Source: Streptosporangium pseudovulgare | GTDB taxonomy: Bacteria > Actinomycetota > Actinomycetes > Streptosporangiales > Streptosporangiaceae | Assembly (NCBI RefSeq): GCF_014648055.1 | Contig: NZ_BMQJ01000017.1 | Span: 1 to 64,000 of the forward strand | Length of the DNA stretch: 64,000 bases | Direction of reading: 5' to 3' | Part shown: positions 42,341-52,029 of the stretch, one piece after another | Position numbering within the stretch: the first letter of the stretch is position 1 | How the letters are laid out: each line of letters begins with the position of its first letter | Notes under the pieces: model-generated | What the model was told of the DNA's origin: nothing | Seen by the model: the letters and a program-made list of their open reading frames with translations, nothing else | Databases searched by the model: none | Program-made: the position numbers and the translations under genes

Positions 42341-44829
42341 GCCGCGCGTCACGGGCGCACAGCCGTCTCGCGGTCCGGTACTTCGACGACCGGATCCTGC
42401 TGACCGACTCGGCGGTCTGGGCCTACTTCAGGCTGCCGACGGTGAGCTACGAGTTCGTCACCCCCGAGGAGCGGGAGGCGCTGGCCACCAACGTCACCAT
42501 CGCGCTGGCGGCGATCCGGATGCCGGACGCCGAGGTGCACCTGCGGGTGGCGCACCGCACCTACCCGGCGGCCGAGTGGGCGATGGCGCTGAACGCCACC
42601 TCCGACGAGGGGCCGGGCTGGCGCGACTACCTGGAGGAGATGTACCGCCACGTCTGGGCCAAGGACTTCTGGACCAAGGAGGTCTACCTCGGCGTGCGCC
42701 TCGGGCCGCGCGGCAGGCAGATCGGCGGCGGCGTGCTCGCCCAGCTCTTCGGCTTCTACCAGCGCGGCGAGAAGGCCCTCGGCATCGACGACGACCATAT
42801 CCCCCGGGCCGAGGTCGCCCGGTGGACCGAGCAGGCCGAGCGGCTGGGCCGGGCGTTGTCGGCCAGCGCCCTGTACGCCCGGCACGCCACCTCCACCGAG
42901 ATCGCCTGGCTGTTCCAGCACGCCGCGACCGGTTCCCTCGGCGACCCGCCCGCCTCGGCCAGCCCCAAGCGCAGGTGGGGGCAGGGTGAGATCGAGTCGC
43001 TGGTCGAGGGGCAGATCCACAACGGCAGGTCGCTGCTGCGGATCGAGCAGCCGTACGGCGACTCCTACGTGGCGCATCTGTCGTTCGCCCGCTTCCCCGA
43101 CCTGATGCCGTTCCCCGACGGCGAGCCGTGGATGCACTTCGCCGACCAGCTGCCGTTCCCGGTGGAGGTCTCGTCGCGGATGCGGCTGATCTCCCCGGTC
43201 AAGGCCAGCAAGGACGTCGCGCGCAAGCTCGCCCACGCCCGCGACATGGACATCCACATCCGCGAGGCGGGCGCCGAGGCCCCGCTGGCGCTGGCCGAGC
43301 AGATCGACGCGGCCCGGATGCTGGAGCACGGCATCACCAAGGAGCGCCTGCCGTTCGTGTACGGCTGGCACCGGCTGATGGTGTCGGCCCCGACCGAGGA
43401 GATCTGCGTGCAGCGGGTCGAGGCGGTCGTGGAGCACTACCGCGACATGGGCATCGACATCGTCAACTCCACCGGCGACCAGTTCTCGCTGTTCTGCGAG
43501 GCACTGCCGGGTGAGCGGGTCCGGGTCAACGCCTACGCCCAGCGGCAACCGCTGCGCACCATCGCGGGCGGCATGGCGACCGCGACCGTGGACCTGGGAG
43601 ACCGGGTGGACGAGTCGGGCGCCGGGTGGATGGGACCGTACATCGGGGAGACCCTCGGCCGGGCGCGCAGCATCGTGCACTTCGACCCGCTGGTGGCGGC
43701 CACCCGCAACCGCCCGACGGCCATCGCGATCACCGGTGAGCCCGGCGGCGGCAAGACCACGCTGGCGCTGCTGATGATCTACCAGATGGCGCTGCGCGGC
43801 GTGACGGTCGCGGTCATCGACCCCAAGGGCGACGCCGAGTCGCTGGTCCAGCTGCTGCGCAACCGGGGCCGCAAGGCGCGGATCATCCCGCTGGGCTCGG
43901 CGGCCCCCGGCCTGCTGGACCCGTTCTCCTTCGGAGACGACATCGCCGCCAAGAAGACGATGGCCAGCGAGACCCTGCGCCTGCTGCTGCCGCGCATGTC
44001 GGAGGAGCGGGAGTCGGCGATGATCCAGGCGGTCGCGGCGGTCGCCAACGGCGAGGACCCCTCGCTGGCGAAGGTCGTCGAGTTCCTGGAGCAGACCGAG
44101 GACGCCGCCTCCAAGAACCTGGGCGCGGTGCTGCGCTCCATGTCGGAGATGCACCTGGCCCGGCTCTGCTTCGACCCCTCCGGCGGCGAGCAGATCGACA
44201 CCGAGGGCTGGACCACGGTCTTCACCCTCGGCGGCCTGACCCTCCCGGACGCCGCCACCGGCCGCGACGACTACTCCTACGAGCAGCGGCTGTCGGTGGC
44301 GCTGCTCTACCTCGTCGCGCAGTTCGCCCGGGGCCTGATGAACGGCCTCGACCGGCGGACCCCCAAGGCGATCTTCCTGGACGAGGCGTGGGCGATCACC
44401 TCCACCCCCGAGGGCGCCAAGCTGGTGCCCGAGGTGAGCCGGATGGGCCGCTCCCGCAACACCGCGCTGGTGCTGGTGTCGCAGAACGCCGGCGACCTGC
44501 TGAACGAGCAGGTGACCAACTGCCTGTCGTCGGTGTTCTCGTTCCGGTCCACCGAGCGGGTCGAGGTCGACCACGTGATGGCGCTGCTCGGGGTCGAGCC
44601 CTCCGAGGAGCACAAGGCGGTCCTGCGCTCGCTCGGCAACGGCGAGTGCGTGTTCCGCGACCTGGACGGTCGCGCCGGCCGCATCGGGGTGGACCTCATC
44701 TCCGACGAGCTGCTGCGCTGGCTCGACACGAACCCGACCCACGAGAGGCCCCCGGCCGACCCCCAGGGTCAGCCCGGGGGAGACCGAGTCAGCAGGCAGG
44801 GCGCCGTGGCGGTGGAGGTGCGGTCATGA
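42337..44829 (+). CDS. VirB4/TraC-like T4SS ATPase
   Basis: This 830-aa protein has an N-terminal CagE/TrbE_VirB region (LTDSAVWAYFRLPTVSYEFV) and a RecA-type motor with Walker A GEPGGGKTT (467-475) and Walker B AIFLDEAWAIT (D682, E683), followed by the RMGRSRNTALVLVSQNAGDL motif. VirB4 proteins energise assembly of type IV secretion channels. GTG 42337 overlaps the preceding small frame. The stop overlaps the next start (ATGA). All motor residues are intact, in contrast to the TcpE-linked ATPase. Confidence 0.92.
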   Translation: MSRASRAHSRLAVRYFDDRILLTDSAVWAYFRLPTVSYEFVTPEEREALATNVTIALAAIRMPDAEVHLRVAHRTYPAAEWAMALNATSDEGPGWRDYLEEMYRHVWAKDFWTKEVYLGVRLGPRGRQIGGGVLAQLFGFYQRGEKALGIDDDHIPRAEVARWTEQAERLGRALSASALYARHATSTEIAWLFQHAATGSLGDPPASASPKRRWGQGEIESLVEGQIHNGRSLLRIEQPYGDSYVAHLSFARFPDLMPFPDGEPWMHFADQLPFPVEVSSRMRLISPVKASKDVARKLAHARDMDIHIREAGAEAPLALAEQIDAARMLEHGITKERLPFVYGWHRLMVSAPTEEICVQRVEAVVEHYRDMGIDIVNSTGDQFSLFCEALPGERVRVNAYAQRQPLRTIAGGMATATVDLGDRVDESGAGWMGPYIGETLGRARSIVHFDPLVAATRNRPTAIAITGEPGGGKTTLALLMIYQMALRGVTVAVIDPKGDAESLVQLLRNRGRKARIIPLGSAAPGLLDPFSFGDDIAAKKTMASETLRLLLPRMSEERESAMIQAVAAVANGEDPSLAKVVEFLEQTEDAASKNLGAVLRSMSEMHLARLCFDPSGGEQIDTEGWTTVFTLGGLTLPDAATGRDDYSYEQRLSVALLYLVAQFARGLMNGLDRRTPKAIFLDEAWAITSTPEGAKLVPEVSRMGRSRNTALVLVSQNAGDLLNEQVTNCLSSVFSFRSTERVEVDHVMALLGVEPSEEHKAVLRSLGNGECVFRDLDGRAGRIGVDLISDELLRWLDTNPTHERPPADPQGQPGGDRVSRQGAVAVEVRS

Positions 44830-47297
44830 AGGGCTCCGGCAAGGGGCACGGGAAATCCCGTGGCGGGCACGGAGGCTCCCGGAAGGGAAAGAGAGGCTCT
44901 CGCAGCCGGCTACGCAGGCGGGTCGCCATCGCGCTGGTGGCGCTGACCGCCTTCCTCGCGCTGCCCCTGGTGTTCCCCGAGGGGGGGTCCGTCGCCATCG
45001 CCGCCCCCTGCGACTTGTCGCCGGACCTCACCCCCGAGGTCGTCGGGTCGGGCGTGGACGGCCTGGTCAAACCCCCGGACCCGAGCCCGCCCGCGACGTC
45101 GGGCGCGACGATCACGCCGGCGCCCGCCCCGGCCGCGTCCGGCGCCCCCGGGGCGGCCGCCGCGGCGCAGGGCAACTACACCACCTACGGCATGAGCGGC
45201 CAGTTCTGGCACACCTACAACCTGGGCTGCGACGACGTCGCGGCGGTGCTGGGCAACGCCTGGGCCAACACGGTCTTCTCCTGGGCCAAGTCACTCGACC
45301 GGCTGACCATCACCACCTACCAGGCGGCCGCCACCGAGGGCCCGCTGGAGTCGATCAAGGATGTCGTCGACGACATCGTGACCAACCTGGCGAACGCCAT
45401 GTACTGGCCGTACCTGCGGCCGGTCGTGATCCTCGGCGCCATCTGGCTCGCCTGGTACGGCCTGATCCGCAAGCGCGCGACCACCACCGCCGAGGGCGTC
45501 ATCTGGATGGTCCTCGCGGTCACCGTCGCGGTCTGGTTCTTCAGCCGCCCCGGCGACTTCACCTCGCTGGGGAAGGTCGTCACCGACAAGACCGGTGAGG
45601 TCGTCAACTCGGCCTTCTCCGGCCTGCCCGGCGCGGGCGGCGCCTCCTGCATGCCCACCAAGGACGACCCCGCCCCTCAGGCCAGGGCCGGCGGCTACGG
45701 CCAGCCCGGCGTCCCCGGGGTGGAGCAGAACGCCGACGCGCTCTGGTCGGTGCTGGTCTGCAAGCCGTGGCTGATGGGCGAGTTCGGCACCGCGGAGGCG
45801 ACCGCCCCGGTCGTGCAGAAGCTCGCTCCCAAGCTGCTGGACATCCAGGCCATCGACGCCACCGAGATGCGGGCCGCGCAGGTGCCCGCGAGCAACTCCC
45901 ACCAGCTACGGTACGAGGAGGAGATCGCCAAGCCGCTGGAGAACACGCCGATCTTCTTCCTCTTCCAGGGAAAGGATTGGACGAGCCGGCTCGGCATCGC
46001 GATCGGCGCCCTGCTGGCCGCGATGGTCGCGGGCGTGCTGATCTTCCTGGTGGCGGTCTCGCTGCTGGTGCTCAAGGTCGGGTTCCTGCTGCTGCTGATC
46101 CTCGGGCCGATCTTCCTGCTGCTCGGCGTGCATCCCGGCTCCGGCCGCATCATCGCGATGCGCTGGGTGGAGATGCTGGTCGGCACGCTGCTGCGGCAGG
46201 CGGTGCTGGCCCTGGTCCTCGGCGTCCTGGTGTACGGCTACGCCCTGATCATCTCCACCGCCATGCCGTGGGGCATGCAGGTGATGTTCATGGCCCTGCT
46301 GACGATCGCGGTGTTCTTCTACCGGCGGCCGTTCCAGCACCTGTTCGCCTCCATGGACGGCCACACGCTCGCCACCCGCGTTCTCGGCGACGCCGCCACC
46401 GCGCCGACCCTGCAGCGGGCGGCGGGCGCGCTGCCGCCCGTCGCGGCGGCCCGGGTGGGCCGCTGGGGCATGCGCAAGGCCGAGCCCGCGCTGCAGGCCG
46501 CGGCGCTCGCCACCGGCGCGTCCGCGGCGACGGCCGCCGCGGCGGTCGCCCAGGGCAGGGTCCGCGGCGAGGACGGCGGCGCGGCGGCGGGCACGCCCTC
46601 CGGCGCCCGGGTCCCGGCCGGCGCGCAGCCCGCGCCACTGGACACCGACGCCCAGGCGGGCGGGCGGCGCAAGGCCGGAGGTCGCCCGGTCACCGCGGCG
46701 CGCCCCGGCGCGGCGCCGCCGCTCAACCTCTCCGGTACGGCCGGCGGCGCGGCGGGCGGCGGGTCCGGCCGTACGGCGGGCGCGTCCGGCGGATCCGGCG
46801 GGTCCGGCGGGTCCACGGTCAGGTCCGGCGGCGCCTCCGGGGGTCGCGGCGGGAGCGGCTGGTTCGGCGGGCGGTCCGGCGGCGGCTGGGCCCCGCAGGG
46901 CGGCTCCTCCTCGGGCGGGTCCGGCTCCTCGGCGGGCCGGTCCGCGGCGCCGTCCTCCCCGGGAGGAGGCCGGAGCGGCGGGAGCCTCTTCGGCGGTGGC
47001 GGGGGCGGCGGTTCGCGGCGCTCCGAGCCGTCCTCACGAGGCTCCGGTTCCGGCGGGTCCTCGCGCGGCTCCGGCCGTTCGTCGGGCGGCTCGGGCGGTT
47101 CCTCGGGGTCCGGCGGCAGCCTGTTCGGCTCCGGCGGCTCCTCCGGGTCCAGGCGGGACTCCGGCCGGTCCGAACGGTCCGAGCGGCGGTCCGAGGCGCC
47201 CCCGCTCTGGCTGCCCGGCCGTTCCGAGCGGGGCAGGGAGGCCGATGAGGCGCCCGCGCCGTTCTGGCTGCGCGCCTCGAAGCCGGAGGCGGACTGA
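44826..47297 (+). CDS. VirB6/TrbL-like polytopic membrane protein with Gly/Ser-rich tail
   Basis: The 823-aa protein has a basic start, a signal-like helix (about residues 35-60), an extracytoplasmic region with Cys residues, and six or more membrane helices between about 190 and 510 (for example MVAGVLIFLVAVSLLVLKVGFLLLLILG). A tail of about 280 residues, rich in Gly, Ser, Arg and Pro, follows. This is the build of VirB6/TrbL channel subunits in Gram-positive T4SS. ATG 44826 overlaps the virB4 stop. The tail is low complexity and probably cytoplasmic or disordered. Confidence 0.8.
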   Translation: MKGSGKGHGKSRGGHGGSRKGKRGSRSRLRRRVAIALVALTAFLALPLVFPEGGSVAIAAPCDLSPDLTPEVVGSGVDGLVKPPDPSPPATSGATITPAPAPAASGAPGAAAAAQGNYTTYGMSGQFWHTYNLGCDDVAAVLGNAWANTVFSWAKSLDRLTITTYQAAATEGPLESIKDVVDDIVTNLANAMYWPYLRPVVILGAIWLAWYGLIRKRATTTAEGVIWMVLAVTVAVWFFSRPGDFTSLGKVVTDKTGEVVNSAFSGLPGAGGASCMPTKDDPAPQARAGGYGQPGVPGVEQNADALWSVLVCKPWLMGEFGTAEATAPVVQKLAPKLLDIQAIDATEMRAAQVPASNSHQLRYEEEIAKPLENTPIFFLFQGKDWTSRLGIAIGALLAAMVAGVLIFLVAVSLLVLKVGFLLLLILGPIFLLLGVHPGSGRIIAMRWVEMLVGTLLRQAVLALVLGVLVYGYALIISTAMPWGMQVMFMALLTIAVFFYRRPFQHLFASMDGHTLATRVLGDAATAPTLQRAAGALPPVAAARVGRWGMRKAEPALQAAALATGASAATAAAAVAQGRVRGEDGGAAAGTPSGARVPAGAQPAPLDTDAQAGGRRKAGGRPVTAARPGAAPPLNLSGTAGGAAGGGSGRTAGASGGSGGSGGSTVRSGGASGGRGGSGWFGGRSGGGWAPQGGSSSGGSGSSAGRSAAPSSPGGGRSGGSLFGGGGGGGSRRSEPSSRGSGSGGSSRGSGRSSGGSGGSSGSGGSLFGSGGSSGSRRDSGRSERSERRSEAPPLWLPGRSERGREADEAPAPFWLRASKPEAD

Positions 47298-47299
47298 CG

Positions 47300-47965
47300 A
47301 TGGCAGAAGGCGGCAACCGCCGGGGACTCGTCTTCGCGGTGCTGGTCGCGATGCTCGCCGGCGTCGGGATCTACCTGACGATGATGTCGGGGCAGTCGGG
47401 CGGGGAACCGTCCGGGGAGGACCCGGCGCGGGCGGGCCGGGCGACGGCGCAGGCGCGGGTGAGCGCCGAGCCGCCCCGACCGGCGGCCACGGCCAGCGAC
47501 GCGCCCTTCGACGTCTACTCCTACCTGCCGATGACCAAGCAGGAGCTCGCCGCCGCGGCCGACTACGCCCGGCGGTTCACCGCCGCGTACGGCACCTACC
47601 GCTACGACGAGGACCCGGCGGCCTACGGCGACCGGGTCGGCGGCTACACCACGACCGAGTTCGCCGACGTCCTGCTGCGCACGTTCTCCTCGCCCGGCAC
47701 GATCGAGGCCAACAAGGCCGACCAGGTCGTCTCGGTCGGCAGCGCCCAGGTCAAGGAGATCCGGCAGGTCCAGGACACCTCGGTGACCTTCGTGGTCACC
47801 GGGACCCAGAAGATCACCACCAAGGCCGGACCCCGGGACCTGACCGACGACTACGCCGTCACGCTCATCGAGGTCGGCACCGAGTGGCGGGTCCACAACC
47901 TGGAGCCGGCCGACGCGGGCCAGGAGGGGGACGACCGCACCTCGCCACCCGGGGAGGACGGATGA
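47300..47965 (+). CDS. Membrane-anchored NTF2-like (VirB8-type) protein
   Basis: The 221-aa protein has one N-terminal helix (about residues 9-28), a Ser/Pro/Ala linker and a folded domain with LAAAADYARRFTAAYGTYRY and DDYAVTLIEVGTEWRVHNLEP, an NTF2-like pattern as in VirB8 and TcpC. It starts 2 bases after the previous stop. It is probably a second periplasmic-type subunit of the apparatus. Confidence 0.72.
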   Translation: MAEGGNRRGLVFAVLVAMLAGVGIYLTMMSGQSGGEPSGEDPARAGRATAQARVSAEPPRPAATASDAPFDVYSYLPMTKQELAAAADYARRFTAAYGTYRYDEDPAAYGDRVGGYTTTEFADVLLRTFSSPGTIEANKADQVVSVGSAQVKEIRQVQDTSVTFVVTGTQKITTKAGPRDLTDDYAVTLIEVGTEWRVHNLEPADAGQEGDDRTSPPGEDG

Positions 47966-47978
47966 ACGGCGGTCCGCG

Positions 47979-49067
47979 GTGAGGGCCGGGCGCAGGACGC
48001 GGATCCCGCTGGTCCTCGGCGTCGCCGGGGTCTGCCTGCTCACCCTGATCATGGCGCCGATGATGATGGTCAGCACGTTCCCGTCGATCGTCGGCGGCGA
48101 GCTGCCCGACTGCGAGGCGGCCGTGAAGAACGTCAGCGCCGAGTCCAAGACCGCCACGGCGGACATCCCCCCGGACTACCTGAAGCTGTACCGCAAGTAC
48201 GGCAAGCAGGTCGGCGTGCAGTGGAACGTGCTCGCCGGAGTGGGCAAGCGAGAGACCGACCACGGCCGCTCCACCCTGCCCGGGGTGCGCAGCGGCACCA
48301 ACTACGCCGGAGCGGCCGGGCCGATGCAGTTCCTGATCGGCACGTGGGGCGGCAAGGCGAAGATCAAGATCCCGTCGAAGTTCAACGGCTACGCCTCCGA
48401 CGGCGACGGCGACGGCTGGGCAGACGTCTACAACCCCGCCGACGCCATCCTGGGCGCGGCGAAGATGCTCAAGCGCAACGGCGCGCCGGAGGACGTGCGG
48501 CGGTCGCTGTTCGTCTACAACCGGGCCTGGTGGTACGTGGACCAGGTCATGGAGATCGCCCGGAAATATGCCGAGGACGGCGCGGTCGCCGTGCCGCCAC
48601 AGGCCGAGCCCGCCTGCGACGAGCCGCTGGTGCAGGCGGCGCCCAGCGGGACGGTGGCCCAGATCCTGCAGTACGCGCTCGCCCAGCGCGGCAAGCCGTA
48701 CGTGTGGGGCGGCACCGGACCGGACGCCTTCGACTGCTCGGGGATCATCTACATGGCCTACCGCAGCGCCGGCCTGACGATCCCGCGCACCACCTTCGGT
48801 CAGTGGCCCTTCGGGGTGCGGATCGACGCGGGCGACGAGCAACCCGGTGACCTGGTCTTCTTCAACGCCGGGCCAGGAACGAGCGCCGACAACCCGGGAC
48901 ACGTCGGCATGGTCGTCTCGCCGGGCAAGATGGTGGAGGCACGGTGCACGCTGTGCGGGCCGATCAAGGTCACCACCTATCGCGACCGCACCGGCATCGT
49001 CGGGTACACCCGCCCGCTGCAGAACCCGCAGGTCCTCGAACAGCTCAGACTGAAGGAGCAAGGCTGA
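47979..49067 (+). CDS. Bifunctional cell-wall hydrolase: transglycosylase-like plus NlpC/P60
   Basis: The 362-aa protein has a membrane helix (about 9-30) and a lysozyme/SLT-like domain (about 65-200, E92 in KRETDHG as the likely catalytic acid, GAAGPMQFLIGTW). An NlpC/P60 peptidase domain follows (about 225-345: C253 in FDCSGIIY, H308 in GHVGMVV). Two-domain hydrolases of this kind open peptidoglycan for conjugation machines (TcpG, Orf14). GTG 47979 was chosen; the gene follows the previous one closely. Confidence 0.92.
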   Translation: MRAGRRTRIPLVLGVAGVCLLTLIMAPMMMVSTFPSIVGGELPDCEAAVKNVSAESKTATADIPPDYLKLYRKYGKQVGVQWNVLAGVGKRETDHGRSTLPGVRSGTNYAGAAGPMQFLIGTWGGKAKIKIPSKFNGYASDGDGDGWADVYNPADAILGAAKMLKRNGAPEDVRRSLFVYNRAWWYVDQVMEIARKYAEDGAVAVPPQAEPACDEPLVQAAPSGTVAQILQYALAQRGKPYVWGGTGPDAFDCSGIIYMAYRSAGLTIPRTTFGQWPFGVRIDAGDEQPGDLVFFNAGPGTSADNPGHVGMVVSPGKMVEARCTLCGPIKVTTYRDRTGIVGYTRPLQNPQVLEQLRLKEQG

Positions 49068-49078
49068 AGGAGTTCTTC

Positions 49079-49471
49079 GTGAAGAAGGTCGTCGTCGGGG
49101 CCGCGATCCTCGACGGCGACGGCAGGCTGCTCGCCGCCCAGCGCGCCGAGCCGCCCGAGCTGGCCGGCGGCTGGGAGCTGCCCGGGGGGAAGGTCGATCC
49201 GGGGGAGGACGACCACACGGCCCTGGTCCGCGAGTGCCTGGAGGAACTGGGGGTCGTGGTCGCCGCCGGGACACAGGTCGGCGGCGACTGGCCGTTGACC
49301 GGCGACTACGTGCTCCGGGTCTGGCTGGCGCGGATCATCGAGGGGGAGCCGGAGGCCAAGGAGCACCTGGAGTTGCGCTGGCTGACCGCCGACGAGCTGT
49401 TCGACGTGGCGTGGCTGCCCGCGGACCTGCCGATCGTGCGCGCCGTACAAGGTCATCTTGGCGGCATCTGA
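49079..49471 (+). CDS. NUDIX hydrolase, MutT-like
   Basis: The 130-aa protein has a complete Nudix box (from GGKVDPGEDDHTALVRE to CLEELGV, residues about 36-59) in the pattern G-x5-E-x7-REUxEExGU. GWELPGGKVDPGE and the overall length fit 8-oxo-dGTP diphosphatase (MutT). GTG 49079 has AAGGAG 6 nt upstream. It is a probable housekeeping passenger at the end of the T4SS run. Confidence 0.9.
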   Translation: MKKVVVGAAILDGDGRLLAAQRAEPPELAGGWELPGGKVDPGEDDHTALVRECLEELGVVVAAGTQVGGDWPLTGDYVLRVWLARIIEGEPEAKEHLELRWLTADELFDVAWLPADLPIVRAVQGHLGGI

Positions 49472-49548
49472 CCCGCTACTCACGGTAGGCTTGTCGTTGC
49501 TCAACGTGCTGATCATGCGCGTTCGTAACGGGGGATCGGAGAGATGCG

Positions 49549-51951
49549 GTGACCGAGTGGTTGCAGCGTGCCCGGGTCGCGTCCGCGGTGGGGGCGGGGG
49601 CCCTCATCCTGGGCGGCGTCCCGGCCGCGTACGCGGACGTGACACCGGGGTCGGCCGGGTCGACGCCGGGGGAGGTCGCGGCGGACGCCTCGGCGGTGGC
49701 GGCGAGCGATCCCGCCGCGGCGTCCGGGGCCGCCGCCGACGAGCTCCGGTTCCGGCTGTGGCTGCGGGGGGCCGGTGACGAGGCGTGGCTGGCCGTCTCC
49801 TCGAAACCCGCCGAGGCGCTCAAGGACGTCGACTGCCCGCGCGAGGCCGCGCCGGCGGCGGAGGGGCCCCCGGTGGCCGAGGGGCCCGGCCGGGACGTCC
49901 CGGCCGCCGCGCCGGACGCGCAGGGGGCTCCCGCGGCGGGTGGCGCCCGCGCGGCGGCCTTCCGCCCGGCGGGCCTTCCCGAGGCGGCCGGGCCCGGCGA
50001 CGGCCCGCTCGCGGGCGCTCCGCTGACGGACGACACGGCGGGCGCCGCCGGGTTCCGGGGCACCGGGACGGGTCCGGCGGCCGGTCAGGCGACCGGTTCG
50101 GTGTCCGGTTCGACGGCCGGTCCGGCGGAGGAGAGCGAGGCCGTCCCGGCGGGCGCCTCCGGGATCCGGGACGCCGGAGCCGAGGTGACCGGTTCGACGG
50201 CCGATTCAGCGGTCGGCTCGGCAGGGGACGTCGCGGGGGCTCCGGCAGGCGCCCCGGCGGAGAGCGACCGGACGGCGGGGGGCGCGTTGAGCTGCTCGAT
50301 GGCGAAGGCCGGTGAGCGCGTGCCCGTCGACGTGGTGCTGCGCGCGCCGGAGGAGGCCCAAGAGGTCCAGCTGACCGCGGTGGCGCGCATCCGCGATGCC
50401 CGGGGCGAGTGGGTGACCCGGACCGCGCGGACCACGATGCGGCTCCCGGCGCGGACCGCGCAGCGCTCCGGCGCAGTGGACGGCGCCGTGGACGGAGCTC
50501 TGGACGGGACCGCGGAGGGGACCGCCGCGGGGGCCGCGGCTCCCGGTGGACGGACCCCGGTCCCGGGCAGCGCGCGGAGCACCGACGCGGCTGGAGCCGT
50601 CCCGGGCTCGGGAGACTCCGGCGACGTCACGGCCCCCGACGTCACGGGCTCCGGAGCCGGGACGGGTGCCGGAGAGGCCCGGGTCACCGGCGTTCAGGGC
50701 ACCGGTACCCGGGGTGCCGGCGCGGCCGGGCTCACCGGGGACTCGGCGGGCGCCGCGGCGACCGGGGGCGCCGGAGACGCGGTGCGCACCGGAACGGGAG
50801 GCGCCGGAGACGTGGCGGCGAGCACCGCCGGGACCACGCGGGCGCCGCAGACCGGAGGTTCCGCCCTCACCGGAGCGGCTCCCGAGGCGATGCCCGGCAT
50901 GTTCGGTGAGCGCGCGCAGGACGCCGGACAGGCCACCGGGACGCTCCCCGACGAGCGGACGAACCTGCTCTCCCGGCCCGGCACGGCCCTCCCACCCGGG
51001 AGGCCGGCCGCACAGAGCGGAGCGGCGCGGCCGGAGACCAGGGCCCTCGCCGCGGACCCGGGTTCGAGCTCCTGGCCGGCGGGCTCGGAGGATCGGGGCA
51101 TGCCGATGGTCCTGGAGGACATCCCGGCGTCCCGGCGCAACCTCCCGGTCTACGAGGACCCCGCCTCCCAGGCGTCCGCCGTCCAGGAGCCGGGTGCCAC
51201 GCCGGGGCAGGGGAGCGCGTCCCGCGGCTCCGCCCGGGGTCCGAGGGTGCCGCGGACGGCGATGGCGACCCAGTCGCAGGCCGTCCCGAGGCTCCAGGGC
51301 CCGAGGGCGGCGCTCAGGAACGGCACGGCCCAGCGGGGAGCCCGGAGGCAGGGGGCCGTCGGCATGCGGCTGTCCCCGATCCAGCAGATGCCCCCGCAGA
51401 TGGGGCAGTTCCCGGTGATGCCGCCGATGCCCCAGCAGATGCCGCCGATGCCTCGCCAGATGCCGCCGATGCCGCAGCAGATGCCGCAGCAGATGCCGGC
51501 CCTTCCGCAGGTGCCGCCGCAGATGGGGCAGCCGCCCATGTTCCCGCAGGGACAGATTCCGCCGGGCCGGATGCCGGTGCTGCCCCAGCAGCCCGGCCAG
51601 ATGGGACAGCCGGGACAGCTCGGGCAGCCGCCCGTCCAGCAGGGATACCCGCAGCAGGGGTACCCCCAGCAGGGTGGTCTCGGCGCGCCGATGACCCCCG
51701 GCGTCCCGGGTGCCCCCGTCGCGCCGGGTGTGCCCGGGGCCCCGTCGCCGCTGGCGATGCCGCCGGGGGCGCCGCTTCCCCAGGAGCTCGACGGGTCGAG
51801 CACGAAGATCGAGTCGGCGAACCGGTCGAGCTCGGTGCTGTCCGACGTGCGGGGCCTGCCCGCGGTCGGGGCGGCGGTCGGCGGCCTGCTGCTCCTGCTC
51901 TGGCTCCGGATGAGGATCCAGCGTCGGCGCAACTGGCGGCCCGTATCGTAG
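49549..51951 (+). CDS. Long low-complexity exported protein with C-terminal membrane anchor
   Basis: This 800-aa protein has a signal peptide (residues 1-29, ending AAYADV) and a short folded-looking segment (about 64-90, DELRFRLWLRGAGDEAWLAVSS). A second such segment lies near 250-305 (SMAKAGERVPVDVVLRAPEEA). Long Gly/Ala/Thr/Asp tracts and a Met-Pro-Gln repeat region (MPPQM, MPQQM units at about 610-700) follow, then one membrane helix and a basic tail. I do not recognise a family. It follows the secretion cluster in the same direction and may be a surface protein it serves. Confidence 0.65.
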   Translation: MTEWLQRARVASAVGAGALILGGVPAAYADVTPGSAGSTPGEVAADASAVAASDPAAASGAAADELRFRLWLRGAGDEAWLAVSSKPAEALKDVDCPREAAPAAEGPPVAEGPGRDVPAAAPDAQGAPAAGGARAAAFRPAGLPEAAGPGDGPLAGAPLTDDTAGAAGFRGTGTGPAAGQATGSVSGSTAGPAEESEAVPAGASGIRDAGAEVTGSTADSAVGSAGDVAGAPAGAPAESDRTAGGALSCSMAKAGERVPVDVVLRAPEEAQEVQLTAVARIRDARGEWVTRTARTTMRLPARTAQRSGAVDGAVDGALDGTAEGTAAGAAAPGGRTPVPGSARSTDAAGAVPGSGDSGDVTAPDVTGSGAGTGAGEARVTGVQGTGTRGAGAAGLTGDSAGAAATGGAGDAVRTGTGGAGDVAASTAGTTRAPQTGGSALTGAAPEAMPGMFGERAQDAGQATGTLPDERTNLLSRPGTALPPGRPAAQSGAARPETRALAADPGSSSWPAGSEDRGMPMVLEDIPASRRNLPVYEDPASQASAVQEPGATPGQGSASRGSARGPRVPRTAMATQSQAVPRLQGPRAALRNGTAQRGARRQGAVGMRLSPIQQMPPQMGQFPVMPPMPQQMPPMPRQMPPMPQQMPQQMPALPQVPPQMGQPPMFPQGQIPPGRMPVLPQQPGQMGQPGQLGQPPVQQGYPQQGYPQQGGLGAPMTPGVPGAPVAPGVPGAPSPLAMPPGAPLPQELDGSSTKIESANRSSSVLSDVRGLPAVGAAVGGLLLLLWLRMRIQRRRNWRPVS

Positions 51952-51958
51952 AAAGCGG

Positions 51959-51986
51959 TTTACTGTTAGTTTTGCCCAACTAGTAT
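51959..51986 (+). promoter_or_regulatory. Promoter upstream of the second surface protein
   Basis: TTTACT (51959-51964) and TAGTAT (51981-51986), 16 nt apart, lie in a conspicuous AT-rich island within GC-rich sequence, 43 nt before the chosen start at 52030. Confidence 0.55.
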
Positions 51987-52029
51987 TTCCTTGGCGGGTT
52001 TAAGGCTGGGAAATTCGCGGAGGGCACGG